A DNA stretch of 64,000 nucleotides from a virus. The stretch spans positions 27,094 to 91,093 of the IMG/VR virus record IMGVR_UViG_3300032116_015700; one strand, given 5' to 3'. Below the pieces are notes generated by a model. That model did no database searches, was not told the origin of the DNA, and worked only from the letters and a program-made list of their open reading frames with translations. The position numbers and the translations under genes were made by a program. This document shows positions 1 through 9,000 of the stretch, piece by piece; the stretch's first letter is position 1; each line of letters opens with the position of its first letter.

Positions 1-453
1 GACATCTATTCTCTTTTGTAATTGAGAATATTCTTCATCTGAAGCATTTATTTGTTCTTTTTTTAATTCTAAAATTCTTCCAGTTATAGTTGAAAATGCG
101 TTACTCTCATTTGTAGATTTTTGTAAAGTTGTTTGAACATCTTTACCCAATCTACCAAAAGATTTTTGAAAATCTTCTTGCGTATCATTATAATCTCCTT
201 GTCTTTTTAATGCTTTTTCCCAAACATCTGTATATTCTTTTGATTTCTTTTCGGAATCAGATATTACTTTTAATTCCTCTTTTAAATTCTTTATATGTTC
301 TTTATCCTGCTCATTTCTTTTTTTAAGACGCTTGATTTCATCTTGTCCTGCCAACGCCATACGTTTATTACGTTCTTCTATTCGTTGTTGGACTTCGTTC
401 TGTTCGTCTAACAGCTGCTTCTTTTTGGATTCATCGGATAAATTTTCTGCCAT
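1..453 (-). CDS. Coiled-coil protein, probable tape measure N-terminus (partial)
   Basis: The first 151 codons are present; the gene runs off the left edge. The start is the ATG at 453. The residues are very rich in Lys, Glu, Gln and Asn, with long heptad-like stretches, so the segment should be a continuous coiled coil, and no membrane segment or enzyme motif is visible. Its place after tail sheath, tail tube and the tail chaperone pair is where contractile-tailed phages keep the tape measure, the rod inside the tail tube that sets tail length and on which the chaperone acts. The assignment therefore rests on position and composition; a different coiled-coil baseplate protein is possible. 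It follows the 78-residue gene by 9 nt and probably shares its transcript. Confidence 0.5.
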   Translation of the reverse strand, partial: MAENLSDESKKKQLLDEQNEVQQRIEERNKRMALAGQDEIKRLKKRNEQDKEHIKNLKEELKVISDSEKKSKEYTDVWEKALKRQGDYNDTQEDFQKSFGRLGKDVQTTLQKSTNESNAFSTITGRILELKKEQINASDEEYSQLQKRIDV

Positions 454-462
454 ATTTTATAA

Positions 463-699
463 TTACTTACTTAAAAATCCAGCTTTTTTCAAGTAATCGT
501 AAATGTCTGGATTTTCTTTTTTTATACGATTTAATTGAACAATTGTATCTGAATTTATTTTTTCATAATCTTTCATTATTTTTTTCAATTCAGGATCATC
601 ATCAATCACCTTTTGAATTGGTTTAGGTGCAGGTTTTTTTCCTGTAATAAAATCCCAAAATTTTTGAAAATTTCCTTCTGATATTTTATATCTTTTCAT
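463..699 (-). CDS. Small hypothetical protein between tail chaperone and tape measure
   Basis: A 78-residue soluble, charged protein that I do not recognise. It opens with MKRYKISEGNFQKFWDFITG and has a Pro-Lys segment at about residues 22-28, then a mostly helical Lys/Glu-rich second half. There is no signal peptide, membrane span or Cys. It is preceded by a hairpin terminator and by an intergenic promoter-like motif 20 nt before its ATG, so it appears to be the first gene of the transcript that continues into the tape-measure candidate. Position suggests a role in tail assembly, but nothing in the sequence proves this. Confidence 0.6.
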   Translation of the reverse strand: MKRYKISEGNFQKFWDFITGKKPAPKPIQKVIDDDPELKKIMKDYEKINSDTIVQLNRIKKENPDIYDYLKKAGFLSK

Positions 700-719
700 A
701 ATGAGTATAATTTAACACT

Positions 720-728
720 TATAAATAT
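720..728 (-). promoter_or_regulatory. Putative phage promoter core (ATATTTATA)
   Basis: Read in gene sense this is ATATTTATA, 20 nt before the ATG at 699 and just downstream of a terminator. It is one of 15 near-identical motifs found in intergenic gaps across the window. Promoter function is inferred from recurrence and position. Confidence 0.5.
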
Positions 729-738
729 CCTATAAAAG

Positions 739-769
739 AAAAAAGTTAGGATTATCTTTTAATCCTAAC
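739..769 (-). terminator. Rho-independent terminator after the tail chaperone
   Basis: In gene sense, GTTAGGATT pairs perfectly with AATCCTAAC (9 bp) around a 7-nt loop and is followed by a T-rich tail (six T, C, four T). The stop codon of the frameshifted chaperone frame (752-754) lies inside the hairpin, which ties this terminator to that reading frame. Confidence 0.8.
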
Positions 770-967
770 TCTTGAAGGTTGTTTTTGTGTTTGTGCGTTT
801 TTCACACTTTCATTCTCTTTTTTCTTTGCATCTGCTAACTTATTATAATAAAAGTTTCGTAGATACGTTGGCATATTATATATTTCCATTACCGTAAATC
901 CTTGTCCATAGTACACCATATCAAAGATTTGTGTATGGAGATTTATGCTATGATTACTCGGAAGGCC
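752..967 (-). CDS. Tail assembly chaperone frameshift extension (gpT-like)
   Basis: This frame is open for 71 codons from the T7 run at the end of the gp26-like gene to a TAA inside the terminator hairpin. It overlaps the last codons of the upstream gene and is +1 (equivalently -2) to it. The conceptual peptide contains FDMVYYGQGFTV and YNMPTYLRNFYYNKL followed by a Lys/Glu-rich tail. As I recall the family, the aromatic YGxGFT and YNMPxYLRxFY pattern is typical of the second chaperone product of contractile phages. Coding sense continues upstream of the first ATG (919), where there is no convincing ribosome site, so expression as a fusion by frameshifting is more likely than independent initiation. 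Separate initiation at 919 or at 889 is the alternative. Confidence 0.7.
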   Translation of the reverse strand, partial: GLPSNHSINLHTQIFDMVYYGQGFTVMEIYNMPTYLRNFYYNKLADAKKKENESVKNAQTQKQPSRVRIKR

Positions 968-1709
968 AAAAAAAGTTTACGCCTAATGCAATAGGCGCCT
1001 CCTCCACCTCTCCATTTTCATGAGTATAAGTAAATTTCATATCCATATCCGGAGAAATTGCTTTAACATAATCTCTAAATGCTTTACTATCTCTAGCTAA
1101 CATATTATTAATATATTTAGTGATATGTCCAATATCAGAATTTCCGTCTACTGATTTTATCATATATCTCAAACGAGTGGTAATATCACTCTTTATATCT
1201 TTATTAAGTTTTTCTAATGCCGTAATATCCTTCTCTACAGCCTTTTCATCACCGTGTGTCAATAGTTTGAATATAAGTTTATTTTTACCAGCTGGTGTTA
1301 TAAACTCAAATTCGTTTTTACTATTATAAATTGAAGTATCAACATTTTTTGTTTTTATTTGGGAAAGGTCACATCTTGCTTTCAAAACTTCATTTTTTAC
1401 CGAAGAAAAAAAAGAAAAATCATAATCTGGACCATAACCCAACATACGCGTTGCTAATAATATTGCGTTTTTATCTCCTATTAGTATTTCATCAGGATTA
1501 ATATTATCAACTAAAATAGATTCAAATAATTTATCTAAAACTATACCCTTTCTAATTAGATTACCTGAAGCTAAAATATCTTCTTCTTTAGCTGTCATTA
1601 ATTTTATTGTAATTCTACCAGATGAAAGTGGATTATCTTTTGGATAAAGTTTACCTTCAGATGGTAAATCTAACACTTCCGTTGGAAAATCAAATTGTTT
1701 TTCTTGCAT
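954..1709 (-). CDS. T4 gp26-like baseplate/tail chaperone protein
   Basis: A 251-residue soluble protein. The N-terminal half carries the pattern of the T4_baseplate family (T4 gp26/gp51): LPSEGKLYP at about residues 14-22, an Ile/Lys β-strand with MTAKEEDIL, then a helix, DKNAILLATRMLGYGPDYDF (about residues 79-98) and a Cys segment. T4 gp26 is a baseplate hub assembly protein; in many myophages the same fold upstream of the tape measure works as the first tail chaperone. Here it directly follows the tail tube gene and ends in the T7 run described above, which supports the chaperone role. Start ATG at 1709, 23 nt after a promoter-like motif. The family call is firm; whether it also sits in the baseplate is open. 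Confidence 0.8.
   Translation of the reverse strand: MQEKQFDFPTEVLDLPSEGKLYPKDNPLSSGRITIKLMTAKEEDILASGNLIRKGIVLDKLFESILVDNINPDEILIGDKNAILLATRMLGYGPDYDFSFFSSVKNEVLKARCDLSQIKTKNVDTSIYNSKNEFEFITPAGKNKLIFKLLTHGDEKAVEKDITALEKLNKDIKSDITTRLRYMIKSVDGNSDIGHITKYINNMLARDSKAFRDYVKAISPDMDMKFTYTHENGEVEEAPIALGVNFFWPSE
968..974 (-). other. Putative slippery site of seven T
   Basis: In gene sense the 0 frame reads AAC TTT TTT TGG CCT TCC GAG TAA. The seven-T run is 11 nt before the stop codon. A +1 or -2 slip here enters the conserved downstream frame; a -1 slip would stop after eight codons. Position and partner frame match the G/GT-type chaperone frameshift of tailed phages. Confidence 0.6.
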
Positions 1710-1732
1710 AACGTTATATTTTGTTTTGTATA

Positions 1733-1741
1733 TATAAATAC
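1733..1741 (-). promoter_or_regulatory. Putative phage promoter core (GTATTTATA)
   Basis: One mismatch to the ATATTTATA consensus, 23 nt before the ATG at 1709 and downstream of the tail tube terminator. Function is inferred from recurrence. Confidence 0.45.
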
Positions 1742-1759
1742 ATTATTCTAAAAAAATTA

Positions 1760-1795
1760 GAAATAAAAAAGGGATACCTTTTGAGTATCCCTTAT
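1760..1795 (-). terminator. Rho-independent terminator after tail tube gene
   Basis: In gene sense AAGGGATAC pairs with GTATCCCTT around a 7-nt loop, followed by a T-rich tract. It lies 20 nt after the tail tube stop codon and before the next promoter-like motif. Confidence 0.8.
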
Positions 1796-1814
1796 TTTTA
1801 TCTTTTTTCTTAAA

Positions 1815-2312
1815 TTAAAATTCAAGAACTGCGTAATCGTAAGTAAGTGTTAAAGTGATATTAACTGGCTCATTTTCAGAGTTGTATGCTAAATCACCAA
1901 AGTTTGCCTGAGATATAAATGCTCCCTTTAACTTCCACTGCTCAATCTTATCACCAACAGGTCCTAACAAATAGAAATCAATATCTTTCTTATACATTTC
2001 TGCATATCCATCTCTACCGGTAATAGATTCATGTGATAAACGAACCCACTCCATTACCGCTTGTGCTCCAGATGGAACAATAGGGTCATAAAGAGTGATT
2101 TCCAAATCTTGCCATTCACCTTTACCTTTAAGCTTTCTATATACGTTGATATGGTCAAGCTTCACAGTTTGGAACTGAATTGTTGGTCTATTTGCTGCAC
2201 TCACTAAAAATGAAGGGATTGATAAATCGCTAAACTCCATAATGTAGCGATTCTTCATTTTAGGTTCGAAGTTCGTATAGAACATCTTATCAAAGGATAG
2301 TATATCTGCCAT
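1815..2312 (-). CDS. Tail tube protein (T4 gp19-like)
   Basis: A 165-residue protein, close to the 163 residues of T4 gp19. It would form the hexameric rings of the inner tail tube through which DNA passes. Seen in the sequence: an N-terminal NRYIMEF strand, a central TVKLDHINVYRKLKGKGEWQ loop followed by the ITLYDP strand, a VMEWVRL helix, and a C-terminal strand pair ending INITLTLTYDYAVLEF-like. This β-rich layout is that of gp19. It lies immediately downstream of the sheath gene, the usual order in myophages. The start ATG has AAAGG 9-10 nt upstream and a promoter-like motif 25 nt upstream, so the tube, which is needed in many copies, appears to have its own promoter and terminator. Confidence 0.9.
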   Translation of the reverse strand: MADILSFDKMFYTNFEPKMKNRYIMEFSDLSIPSFLVSAANRPTIQFQTVKLDHINVYRKLKGKGEWQDLEITLYDPIVPSGAQAVMEWVRLSHESITGRDGYAEMYKKDIDFYLLGPVGDKIEQWKLKGAFISQANFGDLAYNSENEPVNITLTLTYDYAVLEF

Positions 2313-2337
2313 TTTTAATTACCTTTTATTTTATATT

Positions 2338-2346
2338 AATAAATAT
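2338..2346 (-). promoter_or_regulatory. Putative phage promoter core (ATATTTATT)
   Basis: One mismatch to the recurring motif, 25 nt before the tail tube ATG in the gap after the sheath gene. It suggests a separate promoter for the tube gene. Confidence 0.45.
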
Positions 2347-2366
2347 CTATTTTGTTTGTTTTCGTA

Positions 2367-4727
2367 TTATGCTGAGAAACTTGCTCCAGTTGGTAAGATG
2401 TTGAAATCAATTACTATGAATTCCGCAGTCTTAGCAGGTTGTAAGAAAATTTGTCCAGCCATAATATTTCTATCAATTACATCCGGTGTGTTATTGGTTT
2501 CATCCATAACTACTTTGAATGCGTACAAACCTTGTCTTTGTTGAATAGTTTCCAAGTAAGGATTTACAGTGTTTAAGAATCTTCCTCTAGTTTCAGAAGT
2601 GTTTTGTTCAAACACTAAATAACGAGATGTAGATGCGATAAACTTCTTAACTGCAATCAATAATCTTCTTACGTTGATTCTATCCAATGCAGATGCTTTA
2701 TCTTGCAAAGTTTTCTGTCCGAATGCTACAATACCTTGTCCAGGGAATGTTGCAATTGGGTTTACTTTGTTTTCATAAAGTGTATCTCTTTCAGCGTGTG
2801 TTAATCTATTCAATACACTCACAGCTCCTACGATACCACCTCTATTCAAACCAGCTGGTGCGAACCACTCAGCCGCTAATCTATCGTTACTTGCATAAAC
2901 TGCTGGTAACAATGTAGAAGGTGGAACAGTTGTAAGTTTGTTTGTGTTTGTATCAATTGTTTTTACCCAAGGGTAGTAAGTTGCTACATAGTTTGAATCA
3001 ACAGCATTTGCTTGCTCAGTTGCTTGAGTTATTGTATCCGCGTAATCGTTGAAATCAGCGATATAGAATGCATCTTGTCTAGCTTCAACCATATCAATCA
3101 CTTTAGTCACAATTGAAGGATGTAATTGTCTTACAATACCAGGAGTTGCTACTAAATTGATATCCCATTCGTCAGGATTTGATACGGCGTTAATTGCTTT
3201 TGTATATGCAACTGAACCAGATGAGGTTGATGTTGCACAATTAAATCCTTGTGTATTAGATGGTCCCCATACTGGATTGTTATTGTAATCGTTTACACCA
3301 GGTTTACCAATTCTCAATACAGGATTTGTACCATCAAAACCATCTTGGAAAGCCAAAACAAATTGTCTTTTCACCATATCAGTTGCTGCAGAACCAGTCA
3401 TTTGATAACTCAATCCTACACCACTAATATTACCATCAAATGCAAATGCGGTATTTGAACCCGTTTGTGCACCGATTGGAAGTGGTTTTAAATATTGTTT
3501 ATTATCCAAAGATACTCCACTAGTTTCATAATCAAAACCAGAGAAATATACTGGAGATGATGAAGTATTGCCAATTGAATTTGTTTGGAAAGTTACTTTT
3601 TGAACTTTTAATGCCTGTGCGTTATCAGTTGCCTTAATTGGATTTGTATAAGCTCCATGTCCAAATGGTGCTGCTGAAATTGGGAATGAACCCGCATCAG
3701 CTACAACCACTCTTACATATTGTGATTTATTGGAGTAATCACCATTTTCGGTAATTTTACCATTATTATCAATCGTCAACCATCTGTCACCAATTCTTCT
3801 TGCGATATAGTTTGGAGAAGCAGGGTCTAAATTTACTCCATTGTAAGTTTCCAATACACTCTTTCTCTTATCAGTATCACCATATCCTCTAATTGTTACA
3901 GTAAATGTAGAATAATCGGTTGAACCATCTTCACCTGCTGCTTTTACATTAGAAATACCAATTTTAAATTTAGTATTATAAAGTGTACCTTGTCCTAAAG
4001 TTACAAATTTAAAGAGGTCATATCTTTCACCACTAATCAATTGAGATTGTACATATGGAGTTTCTGCAGATTGTGCATCGTATGCAAAATCTTGTGTTGG
4101 AAGTGCAACTGCACTAACAACCGTACCACCCCATAAACCTGCTGCTGCATTTGAATAAGATGCAGATGCTAAATGTTCAAAGTATGTATATCCAAAAGCT
4201 TTTTTACTTCCTAATGGAGATTCACCAAATACGTCTGAAATATCATTTGTATCTCTTGGAAGAATAGATGCAGAAACCCAACCAAAATCAGAACCAGAAA
4301 GTAAGAACGAACCAGAGTATGCTGCTCTTGGGTCAGATATTAATTGTACTGCTTTTTCAACATCTTGATTACCTCTTTCAGTTGTATGTAATGTTGCAAT
4401 TAATTTTTCGCCAACTAATCCACCAGATGCAAAAATACCAATTGGAGCAGCTTCTTGGTAACCACCAACTCCACCTACTCTTACAATTGTTACAATGCCG
4501 GTTTCTCTTAAATAATTTTGTACTGCATATTCAGTATAATAAGTTCCATCAGGAGTTCCGAAGATTGCTTCAAACTCTGATTGTGTTCTTACGATAGTAG
4601 GAACGAAAACAGGTCCTTGTTTGAAAGGTCCTATGATTGCTGCTCCAATTTCGCCTATTCCTTGCGATAAGAAGGATAGGTCATTTTCTCTCGTAAATAC
4701 GCCTGGTGATACGATTCTTTCTGCCAT
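2367..4727 (-). CDS. Tail sheath protein (T4 gp18-like)
   Basis: A 786-residue protein, longer than T4 gp18 (659). The sheath wraps the tail tube and contracts during infection. The N-terminus MAERIVSPGVFTRENDLS and the following GPF..GP...P..V.S..EFE..FG segment are the sheath signature, with VRVGG near residue 85. The C-terminal third (about residues 560-786) holds the most conserved sheath core, including AEWFAPAGLNRGG, DRINVRRLLIAVKKFI and NPYLETIQQRQGLYAFKVV. The middle, about residues 150-540, is variable and probably forms surface-exposed domains, which explains the extra length. Start ATG at 4727 has GGAG upstream; the leader after the promoter-like motif is 56 nt, the longest in the set. 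It lies next to the tube gene as expected. Confidence 0.95.
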   Translation of the reverse strand: MAERIVSPGVFTRENDLSFLSQGIGEIGAAIIGPFKQGPVFVPTIVRTQSEFEAIFGTPDGTYYTEYAVQNYLRETGIVTIVRVGGVGGYQEAAPIGIFASGGLVGEKLIATLHTTERGNQDVEKAVQLISDPRAAYSGSFLLSGSDFGWVSASILPRDTNDISDVFGESPLGSKKAFGYTYFEHLASASYSNAAAGLWGGTVVSAVALPTQDFAYDAQSAETPYVQSQLISGERYDLFKFVTLGQGTLYNTKFKIGISNVKAAGEDGSTDYSTFTVTIRGYGDTDKRKSVLETYNGVNLDPASPNYIARRIGDRWLTIDNNGKITENGDYSNKSQYVRVVVADAGSFPISAAPFGHGAYTNPIKATDNAQALKVQKVTFQTNSIGNTSSSPVYFSGFDYETSGVSLDNKQYLKPLPIGAQTGSNTAFAFDGNISGVGLSYQMTGSAATDMVKRQFVLAFQDGFDGTNPVLRIGKPGVNDYNNNPVWGPSNTQGFNCATSTSSGSVAYTKAINAVSNPDEWDINLVATPGIVRQLHPSIVTKVIDMVEARQDAFYIADFNDYADTITQATEQANAVDSNYVATYYPWVKTIDTNTNKLTTVPPSTLLPAVYASNDRLAAEWFAPAGLNRGGIVGAVSVLNRLTHAERDTLYENKVNPIATFPGQGIVAFGQKTLQDKASALDRINVRRLLIAVKKFIASTSRYLVFEQNTSETRGRFLNTVNPYLETIQQRQGLYAFKVVMDETNNTPDVIDRNIMAGQIFLQPAKTAEFIVIDFNILPTGASFSA

Positions 4728-4783
4728 TTTATTTCTCCAATTAGGTTTTTAATTGTAATTTGTATTCAATCCAAAAATACAGA

Positions 4784-4792
4784 TATAAATAT
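4784..4792 (-). promoter_or_regulatory. Putative phage promoter core (ATATTTATA)
   Basis: Perfect copy of the recurring motif, 56 nt before the sheath ATG and just after a weak hairpin terminator. Confidence 0.5.
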
Positions 4793-4793
4793 A

Positions 4794-4831
4794 AAGAAAA
4801 TATCCAAAACACAATATAATGCTTTGGATAC
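4794..4831 (-). terminator. Possible terminator before the sheath gene
   Basis: In gene sense TATCCAAA pairs with TTTGGATA (8 bp) across a 14-nt loop, followed by TTTTCTTT. The loop is long and the stem AT-rich, so this is weaker than the other terminators. Confidence 0.4.
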
Positions 4832-4859
4832 TATCTATATAAAAAGGTTTTTATTCAAA

Positions 4860-5249
4860 TTAGATTGGTACTGAACCAGAAATTGAACCAGAAGATGGTG
4901 ACCAAGGCAAATCAAATGTATCTACATTTTTGATTACACCTTTCTTATTATTGATATCTTTTTGAATTCTATCAGAAATATGGTCCCAATAACCTGTTTG
5001 TGTTGAACTACTTACGTGATGTTTTATCCATCCTAAAACTTGTTCTTCGGTAAGTTGTGAATATTCTGTAAAGTTATCTGGATCTACTGAATCTAATTTA
5101 AAAGGTGTTGCACCGATAAATGTTCCAGTAGTATTATCAGAATCATCAGTACCTACACATTCCCATCTAGTACCGATTATCACATCAGTAAGACCATTAC
5201 CACTTGTTTTTGAAAGAGCTTTTACAGCCCAAGTATAATTTATAGCCAT
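4860..5249 (-). CDS. Small virion-associated protein (cyanophage-type hypothetical)
   Basis: A 129-residue protein beginning MAINYTWAVKALS, with a W-E-C-V-G-T-D segment, TGTFIGATPFKLD (about residues 42-54) and EEQVLGWIKHHV (about residues 68-79). I recall the same architecture in small conserved proteins of T4-like marine phages, annotated only as a DUF; no molecular function is established. It has no signal peptide or membrane span. It lies between the sheath gene and the small genes that follow the 2872-codon fibre, with a promoter-like motif 16 nt before the ATG and AGGAAA as ribosome site. A structural role in the tail or fibre set is a guess from position. Confidence 0.7.
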   Translation of the reverse strand: MAINYTWAVKALSKTSGNGLTDVIIGTRWECVGTDDSDNTTGTFIGATPFKLDSVDPDNFTEYSQLTEEQVLGWIKHHVSSSTQTGYWDHISDRIQKDINNKKGVIKNVDTFDLPWSPSSGSISGSVPI

Positions 5250-5265
5250 TGTTTCCTATTTTTAT

Positions 5266-5274
5266 AATAAATAT
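5266..5274 (-). promoter_or_regulatory. Putative phage promoter core (ATATTTATT)
   Basis: One mismatch to the recurring motif, 16 nt before the ATG at 5249, filling most of a 37-nt gap. Confidence 0.45.
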
Positions 5275-5286
5275 TTGTTTTTAAAA

Positions 5287-5574
5287 TTAACCATTTTCTT
5301 GTCCCGTAACAACAAAGTTAAAATCACTACACATTCTTTCTGCTAAATAAAAATTACTACCACTCCATGCATTTAATACATTTTGTGGTACTTTCCATTC
5401 ACCAGTTGATACTGTTGTATCTGGTATTGCAACCGATTCTCTATTTGGGTCTCTATATCTCAATTCATATCTTAAAATACAATCATCATCATTTAAATCA
5501 TATCTTAAAATGTTTGTAAATACAGTATTAACTTTTTTACCAAATAAATTTTTTTCTTCAATAAAAGTTATCAT
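5287..5574 (-). CDS. Hypothetical protein, 95 residues
   Basis: A 95-residue protein I do not recognise. It is β-strand-like, with FTNILRYDLNDDDCILRYEL in the first half and a Trp/Asn-rich second half ending in a predicted strand (FNFVVTG). Two Cys occur (about residues 32 and 82), too far apart to suggest a metal site. It follows the 141-residue gene by 15 nt, has AAGAAG as a possible ribosome site, and appears to be co-transcribed with it. The pattern suits a small accessory tail or fibre protein, but that is inference from context. Confidence 0.6.
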   Translation of the reverse strand: MITFIEEKNLFGKKVNTVFTNILRYDLNDDDCILRYELRYRDPNRESVAIPDTTVSTGEWKVPQNVLNAWSGSNFYLAERMCSDFNFVVTGQENG

Positions 5575-5589
5575 CTTCTTTTTAATTTT

Positions 5590-6015
5590 TTATACGTCCT
5601 GCAAAACAGTTGCTGATTGAATTACATTTCTTTCTATTAAATCCGCAGCTATTTTTTGTTTTAAAAGTGGATATGCTTTTGAAAATATATCACCACCTTC
5701 CAAAACACTAAAATCTGGAACTTTCTTTTCGTAAACTCTACCATCAATAACTTCTTGCTCAGTTCTATTCATAGGTAATGAGTGCCAATGTGGAATCGCA
5801 TCTACCTTTGCAAGAAATCTTTCTTGAATAGGTGCTCCCATACGATTAGAAATGTTTGTTTCTAATAATCTTGCAGTTTCTTCGTTTTTAAATACGTTCA
5901 CATACAATTCTAATGCACCTTTGTTTCTATCTACCACATATCGGTAGATTCTAACATAAGCTTCATCAGTTATACCTTGCGATGTTCCAATGTTTGCTGC
6001 TATTTTAATTGCCAT
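5590..6015 (-). CDS. Hypothetical structural-region protein, 141 residues
   Basis: A 141-residue protein without a family I can name. The N-terminal half looks like a β-sheet (AYVRIYRYVVDR, ALELYVNVFKN), followed by a loop with HWHSLP and a C-terminal helical region (YPLLKQKIAADLIERN). The alternation of short strands resembles small phage virion proteins. The start at 6015 has the strong ribosome site AAAGGAG and a promoter-like motif 20 nt upstream, so it begins a transcript immediately after the giant 2872-codon fibre gene. It may be a connector or assembly factor for that fibre; nothing in the sequence tests this. Confidence 0.6.
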   Translation of the reverse strand: MAIKIAANIGTSQGITDEAYVRIYRYVVDRNKGALELYVNVFKNEETARLLETNISNRMGAPIQERFLAKVDAIPHWHSLPMNRTEQEVIDGRVYEKKVPDFSVLEGGDIFSKAYPLLKQKIAADLIERNVIQSATVLQDV

Positions 6016-6035
6016 AGTTATTCTCCTTTAATATA

Positions 6036-6044
6036 TATAAATAT
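6036..6044 (-). promoter_or_regulatory. Putative phage promoter core (ATATTTATA)
   Basis: Perfect copy of the recurring motif, 20 nt before the ATG at 6015, in a 36-nt gap that also holds AAAGGAG. Confidence 0.5.
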
Positions 6045-6051
6045 ATAGTTG

Positions 6052-9000
6052 TTATCCCAAACCTAATTTTTCTTCTAACATTTTTACTTTAGCTTTCAAT
6101 TCTTCAATTTGAGCCTGTTGTTCTTTCATAGCGTTTACCAATAATGCCGGCATTGCTCTATCTCTTATTGCTAAATATCCAGCTTCATCTGCTCTTACTA
6201 ATAATGGTTCTATATCTTCAACCTCTTGCGCAATGAAACCAATATCATGTCTTAAACCGGTTGTTTCGTACTCATCAGTTCCCTCCTTCCAATCAAATTC
6301 AACACCTCTTAATTTAAGAACTTTTTCTAAAGCATTTTCGTAGAATTTAACATTATCTTTTAATCTTCTATCCGAAGGTGAACCATACGCAATAATGTTG
6401 TTTGATGCAATAATTACACCGTCATATCTTAAGTTAATATTTGCACCACCACCTCTATTACCAGAGAAGATTCTCAATCCATAAGATGCACGAAGTGATA
6501 AATATCCGTCATTTACGTCTGCCAAATCACCATCATCGGATACCCACATACCACCACCACCATAGTTATCAAAGTTTGCACGAACTACATATGGAGTACC
6601 AATAGTATCATCATTCAAATAGTATCTCTGCCATCTAGATGACCATCCACCCCATCTTACAACGTTATCGCCATCCAAACCTAAATTCAATGCGTAGTAA
6701 CCACCTTTGTGGAAACTCATAAATGCACCATTATTGCCGGTTGAGTACGGCTGACACATTGCCGAATCGGTTTGTGTTGCGTAGTATCCTCTATTATAAG
6801 TAAAGTAAACTCTTGAATAGTGGTTATAATCATAAGTTGGAATACAATATTCACCTCTATTATTTGAGTCAACCTGTGCTTTCCATCCACTATTGTTTGG
6901 CCAAGAGTTTCTGAACCACAATCTATCCACAGGTCCACCAACTAACTGCCATCCATATCCCGAATTATAACTCCAAGTATAGTGGTATGATTGAACACCC
7001 ACCCAGTGAGATGTACCAGGAGGTTGGTTAGCAGGGTTTGACCAAGTATCAATATCACCACTACCCCAATCCATTACCCAGTTGAAGTCAGTTGTACCCC
7101 AACCCATATTACCTGTCCAATAATAAACATCACCAGTGTAATCTTGTGGTCTTCTCCAGTTTGACCTACCGGTTAATGATATATTACCTTTACCTCTATT
7201 TTCTAATCCTAACCATTGAGAACGAGAGTTAGGGTCCATATAGTATCCGGTATCACCTCTATCATAGAAAATATATGCTCTCATATCGTTTGCCCATGTC
7301 ACACGATATAATTCCATATGAGCATTACCATATTCAATACGAATCTGCCAGTTACCAGATGAGTTCAACATACCAAAACCACTACCATCCCAATATCCAG
7401 CATATCCTCTTAAATCAGATTCGTAGTTATTGTACATTACAATACCACCATATCCATATCCACCACCAGCTGATTTCCAATATCCGTTATTTGAATACCA
7501 GTGCATTCCTCTGTTTTGGTTATATAAACCATGTCCAGAAGTATTGTTTCTAAACCATCCATTTACATAAACTTCTTGGAATGTAGGTCCTGCATCAGTT
7601 CTTACGTTTTGGTTGATGTAGTTACTCATCCAACCCATATATCTATTCCAATAGTTTCCATCTCTTGCAAACTGATGGGATTCTAAACCATCAGAACCAT
7701 ATCTCATAATGAAATAACCATTACCATAAATTTGGCCATACATATGTGATGAGTGCCATTGTAATTTATAGTGTTCACCAGTCCAACCACCAGGATCAGA
7801 ATGTAACATATATCCAGGTCTAATATAGAGATTATTAGTTGTGACCTGATTCATACTAGAACCACCATCTGGATTTATATAATATCCACTATTATTTGAA
7901 TCATAGAAAATAGTTGCGTAGAAATCACCACCACTTCCTAAATACATATTACCAACCCACCAGTTATACATTGCTACTCTGTATCCATTTAGATACATTT
8001 CATATACGTTATAATAGAAGTTTGAACGGTCAGTATAAATGTGAGCATGTGATGAGTTAGCCGGTCCAAATTCAATATATCCATAAGGAGTATTGTGTCT
8101 ATAACCCCAACTACCACCAGCTAAATAGTATCCACCATTTCCATAATCCATTGAAGATAAACGAGAACGTCCTGCTGGGTCAACAAAATATCCAGAGTTG
8201 TTTCTATCATACATTATTGGAGTTTGGATATTACCTGGTACGTGGAATTCACCACCATAAAAATATCCACTACCTTCAATATTACCAGTACCGGCCGCAG
8301 ATATATAATCGTTTACATTACCATATGTTGCTGTTGAATGGAATACGATTCTACCAGTTGCAGCAACTCTTAAACGGTCATGTATAGTTGAAGTATCAGG
8401 ATCATTTCCCTTAAATAAAAGTAATTCTGATTCATCACCGTTTCTCCAAATTCTTTCAATAAGAGCAGTGTGGTTATAAGAACCAGGATTATCACCTACA
8501 ACACCATAAAAATATATACCATTTGAAGATGATGAAATACCACTTAAATAGATACCGCTAAATCTAGAATCACCTGCTGGGTTGACGTAATATGTAGTAT
8601 CATTTGCATCATAGTAAATACCCGCTCTCATTTGGTCTCTTACCCAAAGATGTCCATCAGGATGGAATTGTGCTACACCTGTCCATCCAGAAGTTAAGAT
8701 ACTGAATGATTTTGATGAACTCATATGAATACCAAAACCTTCTCTACCCCAATACCCTCTTGATGTTGAGTGTTTAATCAAACCTTCATCCCAACTACCA
8801 GCTCTTAACCAATAAATGTAAGGCCATTGGTCAGAGTTTGATGTATCATATCCATATCCATTCACATAAAAGTATCCAGATGTTAATGAATATATATTTG
8901 AGTTTCCATTAGGGTCTACATAGTATCCAGTGTTATTATAATCGTAGAAAATTGGTGAACGCATCTGATTGTATGCGTAGAAAATACCACTACTAAATTC

